A stretch of 64,000 bases of DNA from Bacteroidaceae bacterium (GCA_017520935.1 JAFXEF010000053.1:102217-166216); one strand, 5' to 3'; shown: positions 47,676-57,377, counted from the first letter of the stretch. Notes: generated by a model from the letters alone, not told the origin. Numbers and translations: made by a program.

Positions 47676-50552
47676 ATGAAGAAGATTTACAAAAAAGCTG
47701 TAATGATGGCGTGTTGTGCATTGATGCCGTTTTTCGGTTATGCACAGTTAGGAGAAGATGTCACATCTCTTTTGACAGACCCAGGAATGGATGCACTCAC
47801 ATCTTGGACAAACAATGGTTTCAAGACAAGCAACAAAGGCAACAACTATTCGCCCATGTTCGGTGGTAACTTCATCGAACAGTGGACCGCTTCAACAGCG
47901 GAGAGTATAAAAAATCTGGCAGACATTTCCATAGAGCAGTCCTTGACCGACCTGCCCAATGGTGCTTACCTTTTCTCTGCCGCTTGTATAGCTTGCCAGC
48001 AGGGCGACGACACCCAGCCAGTAGAGGGTGTATATCTTTATGCCAATGACGCCAAGACCTCAATAGCCACCGGCAATGGCACTCCCGAGCGTTTCTACAC
48101 TTTGGCAACAGTTGCTGACGGAACTTTGACCGTAGGTTTCAAGACAGAGTCCACCACTGCCAACTGGATTGCATGGGACAATGCCCAGCTCCACTACTAT
48201 GCAGATGCCGATGTTGATGTAGCACAAGCCATTGCGATGATTTCGCTGCAAGAGAGCATTACTGCCGGTGAAGCCTATTCTGACACTATCAAGATGCAGG
48301 TGAGTGTATATACCACATTGAGCAACGCCATTACGGCGGCCAAGGACATCATCACCAATGGTGGCACCATCGATGCTGCCACAGCAGCAAAAGAGGCTCT
48401 GGAAGAAGCTATGGATGCAGCAGATGCGTCTATCACTGCCTATGAGAACCTCCTGGCACAGATCGGCACATCCACTGAGGTGTTCGACAAATATGCATCA
48501 TCTGACGATGCCGAAGATATCATCAATGAATTGGAACAGCTACAAGGAGCATTAGACGCAGCCAATACAATGTATAACGAGGCCAATAGCGACACCGCTG
48601 CAGTAAACAGCCAGATCACCGACTTGGAGAATGCATCGGCAGCAGTTATAGTAGGAATAGAAATTTTCTTGTGCGTCGACTCCTTGAACATCATCACGAC
48701 CACCTGTGAGGTAGGTACCCAATACGGATGCTTCACACAAGCATGGATGGACAAGATAAGCGCCCTGCAAGCAGAGATGGACAGTTACCTGACCATGTAT
48801 CAAGAAGGAGAATTGGCTCCCAGTGAGCTGCAACTCTACATAGAAGAGGCATACGCCATCATCACCAGCTTCTGGGCATCGATGGTTACAGTGGATTTCT
48901 CATTGCCCCTCAACTCCCGCCTTTTCCCCTATTCGGCTGAAATCGCCGAGGAGGCTAATGCACACGATTTGCTCTTCATGGGTTACGATTGTCCTTGGAG
49001 CTTTGGCGAGGTGCTCTCTACGGGTATCAACTATTGGACTTTAGAGAATGCCAGCTGTGACGATTCCTATAGCGAAGATGGTAAGGGTACAGCCAATGGC
49101 GTTCTCACATGGCATGATAATGTGCCCACCGCATGGCAATATATGCGTACTGATGGTATTGTGCATTCATTGCAGAAAACTCCGTTAGCAGCAATCTTTA
49201 CAGCTACAGCTGATGCCGTGTATGTCTTGCATGCTACAGTGTCATCACAAGATGAAAACCGTGTAAACAAAGGCCGCGGCGACTTGCGCAGTTATGCTTA
49301 TTTCATTCAGAATGGTTCAGAGACTTTGAATCAGATTGGCGATCCCATCTCATACAATTACGGTACCGATCCTGCAGATCACTGCTTCTATGTAAACTTG
49401 AAGGCAGGTGACAAGGTCGCCATTACGTTGGCAGACTGCCGTCACAATAGCAACGGTAACCAGTTGTCTAAGATTGACACGCTCTATGTGCTTGGCAACA
49501 AGGACGAGGAGACCGGCTATAGCAAGGCCGATGCCGAGGCCAGCGGCCTGCTTTTCTTCAACCCCTACACACCTGCCGAGGATTGGAGCACCCTGCCCGC
49601 AGCTATCGAAAAGGGTAAAACGACTTTGACAGACAACAAAGAAAAGGTGGGTGAAGGCTTTGCCATGCTCGACAGCACTGCCTACGCCGCCCTCGACTCT
49701 ATCGTAGGTGTAGCCGAGAAGATGCTTGCCGTGCAGCTTGCCTCTCAGCCCGAGGTAGACCAGATGATAATTACCATCGACAACTACATCGAGGCTCTCT
49801 ACGCTTCGGCAGGTTATGCCATCTGTTTGGCTTCTGACGTGTTGCCCAATGACACACTGGTTGATTTCACAGACTGGCAGATGTTGCCCGACGGCCTCTA
49901 CTACATACAAGATGCCACTAACGGCAATTACGTGACGGCTCCGAACAGCGATGCCGACAAACAAAGCGTATACATCAGCGAACTCATCGACGAAACCATG
50001 ACCCAGCAAAATGCTCAAGTATGGCACTTCGCCTATGCCGACACTTGTGGCGCTTATGCCATCGGCACCTATAAGAACGATGGCAACCTCTGGACCATCG
50101 AGCAGGAGACCGAATGTGGCATGAGCCAGAGCCTCGGTTTCTACCACATAGCCGAAAACATCCAAGCCCGTACAGGTAGCGTACACTTCGTACTCGACCC
50201 AGCCAGCGTACTGTGGCGCACATTCCGCATCTATTACAATGGCCGTAACTACTGCCTTGTCGGTGGTTCGGGCGACTTTGCCAAAGGTTGGATTAACGTG
50301 ATGCTTCCTGGTGCTGCTACAGCAGGACGTGGTAACAATGCTCCATTCAACTTCGGATGGAACCTCATACCGTTCGCTCCCGAAGAGGATAAACCTGGCG
50401 AGGGAATCGATAATGCAACTGCAACTGTAGTATCGGTAAGCTACTACAACCTTATGGGTGTACAGGTTGCCCAACCCGAAGCGGGTGTAACCATCAAGCG
50501 CACGGTACGTGCCGACGGCACTGTAGAGGCTGTGAAAGTATGGGTCAAATAA
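47676..50552 (+). CDS. Large secreted multidomain surface protein of unknown function
   Basis: 958 residues. I do not recognise a catalytic domain. The order seen is: signal peptide (MKKIYKKAVMMACCALMPFFGYAQ); a jelly-roll-like, carbohydrate-binding-module-type domain (about 25-170, ending NWIAWDNAQLHYY); a helical region with FIVAR-like repeats (about 180-325, KEALEEAMDAADASITAYENLL); another beta domain (about 430-610, with AYFIQNGSETLNQIGDPI); a short helical linker; and a beta-trefoil-like part (about 735-900, YYIQDATNGNYVTAP). The C-terminus (VSYYNLMGVQVAQPEAGVTIKR...VKVWVK) is like the terminal sorting or anchoring strand of many Bacteroidales secreted proteins. It is monocistronic, with its own promoter and a terminator. 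Confidence 0.75.
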   Translation: MKKIYKKAVMMACCALMPFFGYAQLGEDVTSLLTDPGMDALTSWTNNGFKTSNKGNNYSPMFGGNFIEQWTASTAESIKNLADISIEQSLTDLPNGAYLFSAACIACQQGDDTQPVEGVYLYANDAKTSIATGNGTPERFYTLATVADGTLTVGFKTESTTANWIAWDNAQLHYYADADVDVAQAIAMISLQESITAGEAYSDTIKMQVSVYTTLSNAITAAKDIITNGGTIDAATAAKEALEEAMDAADASITAYENLLAQIGTSTEVFDKYASSDDAEDIINELEQLQGALDAANTMYNEANSDTAAVNSQITDLENASAAVIVGIEIFLCVDSLNIITTTCEVGTQYGCFTQAWMDKISALQAEMDSYLTMYQEGELAPSELQLYIEEAYAIITSFWASMVTVDFSLPLNSRLFPYSAEIAEEANAHDLLFMGYDCPWSFGEVLSTGINYWTLENASCDDSYSEDGKGTANGVLTWHDNVPTAWQYMRTDGIVHSLQKTPLAAIFTATADAVYVLHATVSSQDENRVNKGRGDLRSYAYFIQNGSETLNQIGDPISYNYGTDPADHCFYVNLKAGDKVAITLADCRHNSNGNQLSKIDTLYVLGNKDEETGYSKADAEASGLLFFNPYTPAEDWSTLPAAIEKGKTTLTDNKEKVGEGFAMLDSTAYAALDSIVGVAEKMLAVQLASQPEVDQMIITIDNYIEALYASAGYAICLASDVLPNDTLVDFTDWQMLPDGLYYIQDATNGNYVTAPNSDADKQSVYISELIDETMTQQNAQVWHFAYADTCGAYAIGTYKNDGNLWTIEQETECGMSQSLGFYHIAENIQARTGSVHFVLDPASVLWRTFRIYYNGRNYCLVGGSGDFAKGWINVMLPGAATAGRGNNAPFNFGWNLIPFAPEEDKPGEGIDNATATVVSVSYYNLMGVQVAQPEAGVTIKRTVRADGTVEAVKVWVK

Positions 50553-50582
50553 TACGGTAGACATATACTTCAACATTACACC

Positions 50583-50612
50583 AAGGAGAGGAGCGATATC
50601 GCCCCTCTCCTT
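50583..50612 (+). terminator. Terminator of the surface protein gene
   Basis: AAGGAGAGG (50583-50591) pairs with CCTCTCCTT (50604-50612), with an inner GCG-ATAT-CGC; a T-rich run follows. Confidence 0.8.
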
Positions 50613-50623
50613 GATTTATTATC

Positions 50624-50660
50624 ACACAGAATATTTTTTTACTACACGGAGTATTTTTTT
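50624..50660 (+). repeat. Two 20-bp units with T-tracts
   Basis: ACACAGAATATTTTTTTA and ACACGGAGTATTTTTTTA repeat 20 bp apart (50624 and 50644). They run directly into the 21-bp array that follows. Confidence 0.65.
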
Positions 50661-50746
50661 ATATCCCAAGGCTTGGTATGTATATCCCAAGCTTTGGTAT
50701 GTACATCCCAAGGCTTGGTACGTATATCCCAAACCTTGGGATATAA
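50661..50746. repeat. 21-bp tandem palindromic repeat (four units)
   Basis: TCCCAA starts at 50664, 50685, 50706 and 50727, exactly 21 bp apart. The units read TATATCCCAAGGCTTGGTATG with small changes (CCAAGGCTTGG, CCAAGCTTTGG, CCAAGGCTTGG, CCAAACCTTGG). Each is a near palindrome. The array ends 63 bp before the next gene's -7 box. Confidence 0.85.
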
Positions 50747-50809
50747 AATATGTCGTGGATAAATTTATACTTTATCCCTATTTTGATTGATTATTCCAGC
50801 GTTTTTCAG

Positions 50810-50817
50810 TATTTTTG
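50810..50817 (+). promoter_or_regulatory. -7 box of the DUF1295 gene
   Basis: TATTTTTG, 34 bp before the ATG at 50852. The nearest upstream TTTG (50782-50785) is 24 bp away, longer than usual. Confidence 0.6.
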
Positions 50818-50851
50818 TGCCGATTATTGTTATAGTAGGAAAAGTACAATC

Positions 50852-51655
50852 ATGAGTTACCTTTGGATATTGTTAGCTATATCGTTTGCCGTATCGGCAG
50901 TGGGATGGATTTACTTCATCTATTTCTTCAGTGTAGGTTATGGACTTGCCATATCGGCACTGAGCGTGGCCGCGGCTGTCATCTTTTGGGATAGCCTCAC
51001 ACTGCCCGCCGCCATCTTGTGTGGCGTACTGTTCGTATATGGTTTGCGCTTGTCGATGTTCCTGCTGCTGAGGGAGAAGCGGTCAGCATCGTACAAGAAG
51101 ATACTCTACCAACCTGACAACACGCAGAAGAAGCCTGTATTCGTGATGATGATGATATGGATTGCCTGTGCACTACTCTATGTGGGACAGGTGAGTCCAG
51201 TGACGTTCCATCTGCTCAACCTCGGCAAGGGACTCCCCGTAAGCGAGGGATGGATGTGGGCAGGTGCCATCGTGGCGGCCATAGGTGTGGTGATAGAGAT
51301 GGTGGCCGATGCACAGAAGAGTGCGGCCAAGAAGGTGAATGCCCGCAGATATGTAGACACGGGGCTATACCGCATCGTGCGCTGCCCCAACTACTTCGGC
51401 GAGGTGCTGATGTGGACGGGCAGTTTCATCATCTGCTTCGGCTCGTGCTGCACGGTGGGGCAATGGGTGATAGCCTCGCTCGGATATGCAGGCATCGTAT
51501 ACGTGATGTTCAGCGGTGCACGCCGACTCGAGCTGCGACAGACCGAGACCTACGGCAGCGACCCTGCATTCCAAGCCTACATCAAGAAGACTCCACTCAT
51601 CATACCCTTCGTGCCCATATACAGCGTTGCCAAGCATTCTTGGCTGAAGGGATAA
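50852..51655 (+). CDS. DUF1295 / steroid 5-alpha-reductase-like membrane protein
   Basis: 267 residues from the ATG at 50852. I prefer this start because the upstream extension (from 50750) overlaps the promoter. About six membrane helices are seen. The C-terminal motif RYVDTGLYRIVRCPNYFGEVLMWTGSFI (in part GLYRIVRCPNYFGE) and GARRLELRQTETYGSDPAFQAYIKKT match DUF1295, a family related to isoprenylcysteine methyltransferases and steroid reductases. The likely chemistry is reduction or methylation of a membrane lipid with NADPH or SAM; which one is open. It precedes an acyltransferase and an acyl-CoA ligase on the same strand, which fits a lipid-modifying unit. Confidence 0.85.
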   Translation: MSYLWILLAISFAVSAVGWIYFIYFFSVGYGLAISALSVAAAVIFWDSLTLPAAILCGVLFVYGLRLSMFLLLREKRSASYKKILYQPDNTQKKPVFVMMMIWIACALLYVGQVSPVTFHLLNLGKGLPVSEGWMWAGAIVAAIGVVIEMVADAQKSAAKKVNARRYVDTGLYRIVRCPNYFGEVLMWTGSFIICFGSCCTVGQWVIASLGYAGIVYVMFSGARRLELRQTETYGSDPAFQAYIKKTPLIIPFVPIYSVAKHSWLKG

Positions 51656-51718
51656 GAGAGTGAAACACACAACCTGACCCAATGTTAAGACCTTAACAAA
51701 TACAAAAAACTGAACACT

Positions 51719-52273
51719 ATGTGGAGAAAATTCTGCAGCTGGCTGCTCAAGCGCATGGGATGGACGGTAGACAATGATGCCATCGTACCCGAAGACAAGT
51801 GCATCATCCTCGGTGTGCCGCACACCTCGGGATGGGATTTCGTCATCTCATACCTCTTCTACAAGTCAATCGGCGGTGATGCCAAGGTGATGATCAAGAA
51901 GGAATTCTTCTTCTGGCCGTTGGGAGGGCTGCTGCGTAAGCTGGGCGGGCTGCCCGTTGACCGCAAGAATGCCGTGTCGATGGTGCTCAGCACCATCCAT
52001 CAGATGAAGGAGGCCAAGGTATGCCATCTGGCCATAGCCCCCGAGGGTACGCGCAAGCCCATCAAGCGTTGGAAAACCGGTTTCCACACCATCGCTCGCG
52101 AGGTAGGCTGTTCGGTATATCTCGGCTACTTCGACTGGGGCACCAAGCATGTGGGATGGGGCAAGAAGGTGGAGCTCACCGACGATGCCCGTGCCGACAT
52201 GAAGCGCATCCAGGAGATGTACGAGGAGATGCACCTTACGGGAAAGCATAAGGAGATGTATGTAACTCATTAA
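51719..52273 (+). CDS. Small PlsC-like acyltransferase
   Basis: 184 residues. It resembles 1-acyl-sn-glycerol-3-phosphate acyltransferases: VPHTSGWDFVIS gives block I in the HxxxxD form (H near 36), FWPLGGLLRKLGGLPVDRKN block II, and LAIAPEGTRKPIKRWKTGF block III. It is shorter than full-length PlsC and lacks an N-terminal membrane helix, so it may be peripheral. It lies 63 bp after the DUF1295 gene and 127 bp before the acyl-CoA ligase gene. The lipid substrate is not known. Confidence 0.85.
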   Translation: MWRKFCSWLLKRMGWTVDNDAIVPEDKCIILGVPHTSGWDFVISYLFYKSIGGDAKVMIKKEFFFWPLGGLLRKLGGLPVDRKNAVSMVLSTIHQMKEAKVCHLAIAPEGTRKPIKRWKTGFHTIAREVGCSVYLGYFDWGTKHVGWGKKVELTDDARADMKRIQEMYEEMHLTGKHKEMYVTH

Positions 52274-52276
52274 GAG

Positions 52277-52383
52277 CCTCTCCCCAACCCTCCCCCAAGG
52301 AGAGGGAGTAGCAAGATCCATTAATTATATCATTAGCGCCATTCCTACGAGTCACCCCTCCTTGGGAGGGGCAGGGGAGGCCC
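52277..52383. repeat. CT-rich/GA-rich inverted element before the acyl-CoA ligase gene
   Basis: Left arm 52277-52308 (CCTCTCCCCAACCC... with AAGGAGAGGG). Right arm 52353-52383 (CACCCCTCCTTGGGAGGGG then CAGGGGAGG). The right arm ends 17 bp before the ATG at 52401. Same build as the elements at 28131 and 29481. Confidence 0.65.
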
Positions 52384-52400
52384 AAAAACGACAAAAGAAT

Positions 52401-54107
52401 ATGATCCAACTCTACAAGCGTATGCAGCGTATGCGAGAAAACTACGTTGACACGATTGCCAAACTGTACGAATACGCTACTACGGCATACGCCAAGAACC
52501 AATACACCCAATGGTACGACACCAAGAAAGGCGGTTACACCTACAAGTCATTCAAGAACAAGTGTGACAGCCTCTCGAAGAAGCTCACCCAATACGGCAT
52601 CGGTGCCGGCGACAAGGTAGCCATCCTGTCGCAGAGCATGCCCAACTGGTCGGTAGCCTTTTTCAGTGTAGTGCCCTTCGGCCGTATCGCCATCCCCATC
52701 CTACCCGACAGCTCGGAGAATGAGGTGACCAACATCATCAACCACTCGGAGAGCAAGGTGATGTTCGTATCGCAGCGCCTCATCGGCAAAGTGAGCCAGG
52801 AGGTAAAGGACAAGATGACCCTCATCTTTGACCTCGACACCTTCGAGATACTCAAGTCTGACGACGAGAAGTTTACATGCGACGGACGCGCCAGCGTGCC
52901 CACACCCGAAGATATTGCTACCATCATCTACACCTCGGGAACCACCGGCAGCGCCAAGGGCGTAGTACTGAGCCACCGCAATCTGGCATCGAACGTCATC
53001 ACCTGCTACCACTCATGCAAGCGCACCGAGAAGGACCGTTGGCTCAGCGTACTGCCTATGGCCCACACTCTGGAAATGACGCTGAGCATGCTCTACCCCA
53101 TGTACTGCGGTGCCACCGTATACTACCTGCCCAAGCCCCCCGTGGCATCATTGCTGATGAAGGCGCTCAAGATAGTGAAGCCTACCACCATGCTTACCGT
53201 ACCGATGATTATCGAGAAGGTATATAAAGGCAGTGTACTGCCCACCATAAAGAAGAGCCGCACGCTCACCTGGATGAACGAGCACATGAACGGCCTGATG
53301 TGCAAGATCATCGGTATGAAGATAAAGAAGACTTTTGGCGGACACATGTCGTTCTACGGTATCGGCGGTGCCAAGCTCGACCCCGAAGTGGAGCGCTTCC
53401 TCCTCAAGGCAGGCTTCCCCTATGCCATCGGCTACGGACTCACCGAGACCTCTCCGCTGCTGGGTTACTCGATGAACCGCTGGCGTGCAGTAGGCTCGTT
53501 CGGCTACCCCGTATATAACGTCCAACTGAAGCTCCACAACGTAGACCCACAGACAGGCGAAGGCGAAGTCATTGCCAAGGGTCCCAACGTGATGCTCGGC
53601 TACTATAAGGATCCCGCACGCACGAAGAGTGTGTTCACCGAAGACGGCTGGTTTCGAACCAGCGACATTGCCGTACAGGACGAGAAGGGACGTTTCTACA
53701 TCAAGGGCCGCAACAGCAACATGATACTCGGACCCTCGGGCGAGAACATCTATCCCGAAGAGATTGAGAACGTCATCAACAACGTGGAGGGCGTGAGCGA
53801 ATCCATCGTCGTAGAGCGCGACGGGCGCCTCGTAGCTCTCGTACAACCCGTGGAGAACTACATCGACTGGGACAGCGAGTTTGAAGACAAGTTCTACGAG
53901 AAGCTCGACTCCTGGAAAGCAAAACTCCTCGGCGACGTGAACAAGAGCGTCAACAAATCATCGAAAGTAAGCTCGGTAGAGGTGATGAGAGAGCCTTTCG
54001 AGAAGACCGCTACCCAAAAGATCCGCCGCTTCAAGTACAAAGACTCGGCACCTACCGTGGAGCAGTACAGCAAGGACGAGAAGAAGGAAGAAGAGAAGAA
54101 GAAATAA
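52401..54107 (+). CDS. Long-chain acyl-CoA ligase (AMP-binding family)
   Basis: 568 residues from the ATG at 52401; the upstream extension to 52362 lies in the repeat. It activates a fatty acid with ATP to acyl-AMP and then acyl-CoA. The P-loop motif is IIYTSGTTGSAKGVVLSH near residue 175, and GYGLTETSPLLGYS near 340 is the A5 region. Then DGWFRTSDIAVQDEKGRFYIKGR near 410 (split: DGWFRTSDIA and GRFYIKGRNSNMILGPSGENIYPEE) and the C-terminal lysine in TQKIRRFKY are present. The tail is lysine/glutamate rich. It is cytoplasmic, probably membrane-associated, and follows the acyltransferase gene. A terminator at 54136 ends the unit. Confidence 0.93.
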   Translation: MIQLYKRMQRMRENYVDTIAKLYEYATTAYAKNQYTQWYDTKKGGYTYKSFKNKCDSLSKKLTQYGIGAGDKVAILSQSMPNWSVAFFSVVPFGRIAIPILPDSSENEVTNIINHSESKVMFVSQRLIGKVSQEVKDKMTLIFDLDTFEILKSDDEKFTCDGRASVPTPEDIATIIYTSGTTGSAKGVVLSHRNLASNVITCYHSCKRTEKDRWLSVLPMAHTLEMTLSMLYPMYCGATVYYLPKPPVASLLMKALKIVKPTTMLTVPMIIEKVYKGSVLPTIKKSRTLTWMNEHMNGLMCKIIGMKIKKTFGGHMSFYGIGGAKLDPEVERFLLKAGFPYAIGYGLTETSPLLGYSMNRWRAVGSFGYPVYNVQLKLHNVDPQTGEGEVIAKGPNVMLGYYKDPARTKSVFTEDGWFRTSDIAVQDEKGRFYIKGRNSNMILGPSGENIYPEEIENVINNVEGVSESIVVERDGRLVALVQPVENYIDWDSEFEDKFYEKLDSWKAKLLGDVNKSVNKSSKVSSVEVMREPFEKTATQKIRRFKYKDSAPTVEQYSKDEKKEEEKKK

Positions 54108-54135
54108 ATCCACTCTCCGATTCCTTAATTATAAC

Positions 54136-54169
54136 CTCAGAGTACTCGGGGTTTTCGGAGTACTCTGAG
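54136..54169 (+). terminator. Terminator of the acyl-CoA ligase gene
   Basis: CTCAGAGTACTC (54136-54147) pairs perfectly with GAGTACTCTGAG (54158-54169), a 12-bp stem with a 10-nt loop and ATTTTT after it. Confidence 0.85.
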
Positions 54170-54196
54170 ATTTTTAACAATCAACAACCACCAACT

Positions 54197-54814
54197 ATGA
54201 AAAAAATCTTCAGACTGAGCAGAATGCTCACCCTCATCGCCCTGCTCTTGGCAAGCAGCCAAGCCATGGCAACCGACAGTAACGACAAGCGCCTCATCCG
54301 CGGCTACGACGGCGGCATGATGCTTCATGCCGGCTACCTCTGCGGCAACATCGCTCCCCTATCCCACCAAGCCACTGGCGTAACCAAAGGCATAGGCGGT
54401 ATCATCCGTCTGCGCTTAGGCGACCATTGGCGTGTAGGCACCGAGGGCTATACCTCCTCGATGGGCCAGCTCGACAACGGCAGCTACGTGAAGACCTTCT
54501 GGGCAGGCCTCTTGGCCGACTACACCTGGACCTGGGGACGCTTTGCCCCCTACCTCGGCATTACTGTAGGTGGAGGAACCACCACCGACTTCCTCATGTT
54601 TGAAGGCAGCAAGAAAGACTGGGCACCCGAGCCAGAAGCCTATTTCCACAAAGAGCCCTTCGTAGCCATCGACCCCTTCATCGGGTGCGACTACATCGTG
54701 AGTTCCAAACTGCACCTCACCCTCAAGATTGACTACCTGGGTGGCATAGGCGGCAAGGAGCTGTACCTCCCCACCGGCCCGAGAGCCTATATCGGATTCA
54801 TCTTCTGCCACTAA
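54197..54814 (+). CDS. Small secreted beta-barrel-like outer-membrane protein
   Basis: 205 residues. Signal peptide MKKIFRLSRMLTLIALLLASSQAMA. The mature part alternates polar and hydrophobic residues in short strands with glycine turns (GGIIRLRLGDHWRVGTEGY, FAPYLGITVGGGTTTDF, LHLTLKIDYLGGIGGKEL, AYIGFIF), which fits an eight-stranded outer-membrane barrel. No family is recognised. It is flanked by terminators on both sides and is therefore probably monocistronic. No TAnnTTTG box is seen in the 28 bp between the upstream hairpin and the start. Confidence 0.65.
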   Translation: MKKIFRLSRMLTLIALLLASSQAMATDSNDKRLIRGYDGGMMLHAGYLCGNIAPLSHQATGVTKGIGGIIRLRLGDHWRVGTEGYTSSMGQLDNGSYVKTFWAGLLADYTWTWGRFAPYLGITVGGGTTTDFLMFEGSKKDWAPEPEAYFHKEPFVAIDPFIGCDYIVSSKLHLTLKIDYLGGIGGKELYLPTGPRAYIGFIFCH

Positions 54815-54846
54815 GAGAGAACATTAAAGGAGACACATAAAGAAAC

Positions 54847-54888
54847 ATCCAGCGGACTCAGCCTACTGAAAGGCTGATTCCGCTGGAT
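54847..54888 (+). terminator. Terminator after the small barrel protein gene
   Basis: ATCCAGCGGA (54847-54856) pairs with TCCGCTGGAT (54879-54888) and CAGCCT (54859-54864) with AGGCTG (54871-54876); TCTTTAT follows. Confidence 0.8.
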
Positions 54889-54947
54889 TCTTTATACTGT
54901 CAACCATAATTTTCGGAAAATAATTACCACAAATAAAAAACATTTCC

Positions 54948-54955
54948 TAATTTTG
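54948..54955 (+). promoter_or_regulatory. -7 box of the patatin gene
   Basis: TAATTTTG matches TAnnTTTG. It lies 127 bp before the chosen ATG at 55083 and 13 bp before another in-frame ATG at 54969. Confidence 0.6.
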
Positions 54956-55082
54956 CGATAAACCGCGAATGTATACGGCACTCGCTGTGAAAAATATTCT
55001 GAGCAAGCTCAATATTTCTCGCTCGTTTGTTGTTATATTTGAAGCATTAAAAGCAAGTAAAGTCACATCGCCCGAGCTGAAT

Positions 55083-57377
55083 ATGAGACGCATCCTTGGC
55101 ATCCTGCTATCCCTGCTGCTACTGATTGGTACTGCAAATGCCCAGTCGGTAGGACTGGTACTGAGCGGTGGCGGTGCCAAAGGTATCACGCACATAGGCA
55201 TCATACAGGCACTGGAAGAGAACGGTATACCCATCGACTACATTACAGGTACCTCGATAGGCGCTATCATCGGCGGACTCTATGCCATGGGCTACACACC
55301 GCAAGAGATGCTCGACCTCATCGGTTCGAAGGAGTTTCAGCAATGCTACTCGGGCGAAATCGACGAAGACAACCTCTACTACATCAAGCAAAATGAGCCC
55401 ACACCGGCACTGTACACCATCAAAGCCAATGTAGGCGACTCCATCACCGTAGTGCAGGCCCTGCCAATCAGCCTCATCGACCCCGTGCACATGAACATCA
55501 AGATCCTGGAGCTCTGCGTACAGGCCACCGCCGCGTGTAAAGAGAACTTCGACAGCCTCTTCGTACCCTTCCGCTGCGTAGCCTCCGATGTGTACAACAA
55601 ACGGGAGTTAGTGTTCCGCCGGGGCGATCTGGGCAATGCCGTGCGGGCATCGATGACCTTCCCCCTCGTATTCCGCCCCATCAAGATAAACGGTGTCCTG
55701 GCATTCGATGGCGGCATATACAACAACTTCCCGGCCGATGTGATGAAGAACGACTTTGCTCCCGACTACATCATCGGCAGTATAGTGTCTGCCAATAAGG
55801 AGCAACCTGCCGCTGACGACATAGTGGCGCAAGTCGAAAGCATGATTATGCAAGCAAGCAACTACACCTTGCCCGACGAGAATGGTATACTCATGAACTT
55901 TGACCTGCAAGACGAAGCCGGGCTGCTCGATTTCGACAAAGCACAATATCTCTATGAGTTGGGTTATGCCACCACGATGCTCTATATCGACTCCATCAAA
56001 GGCAAGGTCACACGCACCCAGCCACTCGACAGCCTGAACAAACGCCGGGAGGCCTATAAGCAAACCCTCCCAGAGGTCATCTTCAAGAGCATTAGCGTGA
56101 GCGGTGTCAACGAGAGCCAGCGCAGGTTCATCGTCAATGAGATACGCCCTGCCGGACACCGCTACATACGCCTCAAGGAGTTCAGAGAGGCCTACTTCCG
56201 CCTGATGTCAGAAAACGTAATCAACGAGATACACCCTACAGCCGTATACGACCCGAAGAGTAAGACCTTTGACCTGCATCTTGACGTATCAATGAAAGAC
56301 AACATTGCCCTTTCCTTTGGCGGAGGCTTGTCGACCAACAACATCAACCAGATATACTTCGGCCTGAACTACAACCACCTGCGCCGTCACTCCACCGAGC
56401 TCCAGCTCGATGGGCAGTTTGGCCGCATGTACAACAACGTACAGTTCATGGGGCGCTTCAACTTTGCCACTGATATCCCCATGTCGCTCCGCATACTGGC
56501 CTCGCACTCCACAATGAACTACTTCAAACAGAGTTTCCTCTTCTCTGACAACACCACTCCTGCCCTCAACAAGCAGAGCGAGACTTTCGGGAAGCTCAAG
56601 CTTGCCCTTCCCTTCATGACCCAGCACAAAGCCGAATTCGGTATCGGTATCGGACAGATTACCGACAGCTACATGCAGGGCAGCACCATCGACCTGAACG
56701 ATATCGCCTATAACAACAATTGTTATCGCCTATTGGGTGGTTCGGTGCTCTTCAAGCGCAATTCGCTCAACAGCATCCAATATGCCACGAAAGGAGCCTC
56801 GCAGCAGATTCTGGCACAGATATTTACAGGCACCAACACCTATACTCCCTATTCACCACTACACGGGCAACCCTCCGAGGAGCCAATCTCATGGATGCAG
56901 CTGCACTTCAGAGACCAGCGCTACCTGCCTTCCAGAGGAAAGTTCATACTGGGTACCCATCTCGAGGGCTACTACTCGTCGCGCAACCTCGCACAAAACT
57001 ATACAGCCACCATGATGCAGGCCGGCACCTTTTCGCCCACTCCCTGCACCATCTTTACCTACAACACAACTTTCCGTGCCAACCAATACATTGCCGCCGG
57101 ACTCAAACCCATCTACACCCTCAACCCCTACCTGCAGTTCCGCTTCGAAGCTTATGCCTTTGTACCTATCCTCCCCATCTTGCAGAACGAAGAGGGAAAA
57201 GCATATTACGGACGACCTCTCTCTACCTTCGCCCACCTCGAGGAGCTATCCGTCGTTGGCCGTTTCTCCACCTTTGTCATCAGTGCCTACCTCAACCACA
57301 ACAGTTCCTCACCCAAGAGCGTCAGCGCAGGCATCTCACTCGGCTGGTATATGTTCAACAACCGCTTCATCGAATAG
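55083..57377 (+). CDS. Patatin-like phospholipase fused to POTRA and Omp85-type barrel
   Basis: 764 residues from 55083, chosen because a signal peptide ([20 protein letters not shown]) starts there; the in-frame ATG at 54969 adds 38 residues with no signal. The patatin domain (about 22-220) is complete: oxyanion loop [12 protein letters not shown], nucleophile elbow GTSIGAIIG (Ser near 66) and the catalytic Asp in [17 protein letters not shown]-like domain (about 335-410, [17 protein letters not shown]) and a 16-strand barrel (ending [15 protein letters not shown]) follow. This is the PlpD/FplA layout of type Vd-like proteins. It would cleave phospholipids at the cell surface or in the periplasm. 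Such fusions are common in Bacteroidetes. Confidence 0.92.
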   Translation: MRRILGILLSLLLLIGTANAQSVGLVLSGGGAKGITHIGIIQALEENGIPIDYITGTSIGAIIGGLYAMGYTPQEMLDLIGSKEFQQCYSGEIDEDNLYYIKQNEPTPALYTIKANVGDSITVVQALPISLIDPVHMNIKILELCVQATAACKENFDSLFVPFRCVASDVYNKRELVFRRGDLGNAVRASMTFPLVFRPIKINGVLAFDGGIYNNFPADVMKNDFAPDYIIGSIVSANKEQPAADDIVAQVESMIMQASNYTLPDENGILMNFDLQDEAGLLDFDKAQYLYELGYATTMLYIDSIKGKVTRTQPLDSLNKRREAYKQTLPEVIFKSISVSGVNESQRRFIVNEIRPAGHRYIRLKEFREAYFRLMSENVINEIHPTAVYDPKSKTFDLHLDVSMKDNIALSFGGGLSTNNINQIYFGLNYNHLRRHSTELQLDGQFGRMYNNVQFMGRFNFATDIPMSLRILASHSTMNYFKQSFLFSDNTTPALNKQSETFGKLKLALPFMTQHKAEFGIGIGQITDSYMQGSTIDLNDIAYNNNCYRLLGGSVLFKRNSLNSIQYATKGASQQILAQIFTGTNTYTPYSPLHGQPSEEPISWMQLHFRDQRYLPSRGKFILGTHLEGYYSSRNLAQNYTATMMQAGTFSPTPCTIFTYNTTFRANQYIAAGLKPIYTLNPYLQFRFEAYAFVPILPILQNEEGKAYYGRPLSTFAHLEELSVVGRFSTFVISAYLNHNSSSPKSVSAGISLGWYMFNNRFIE

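Noticed and set aside
50661..50746. CRISPR array
   Set aside because: Repeats follow without spacers, units are 21 bp and palindromic, and no cas genes are in the window.
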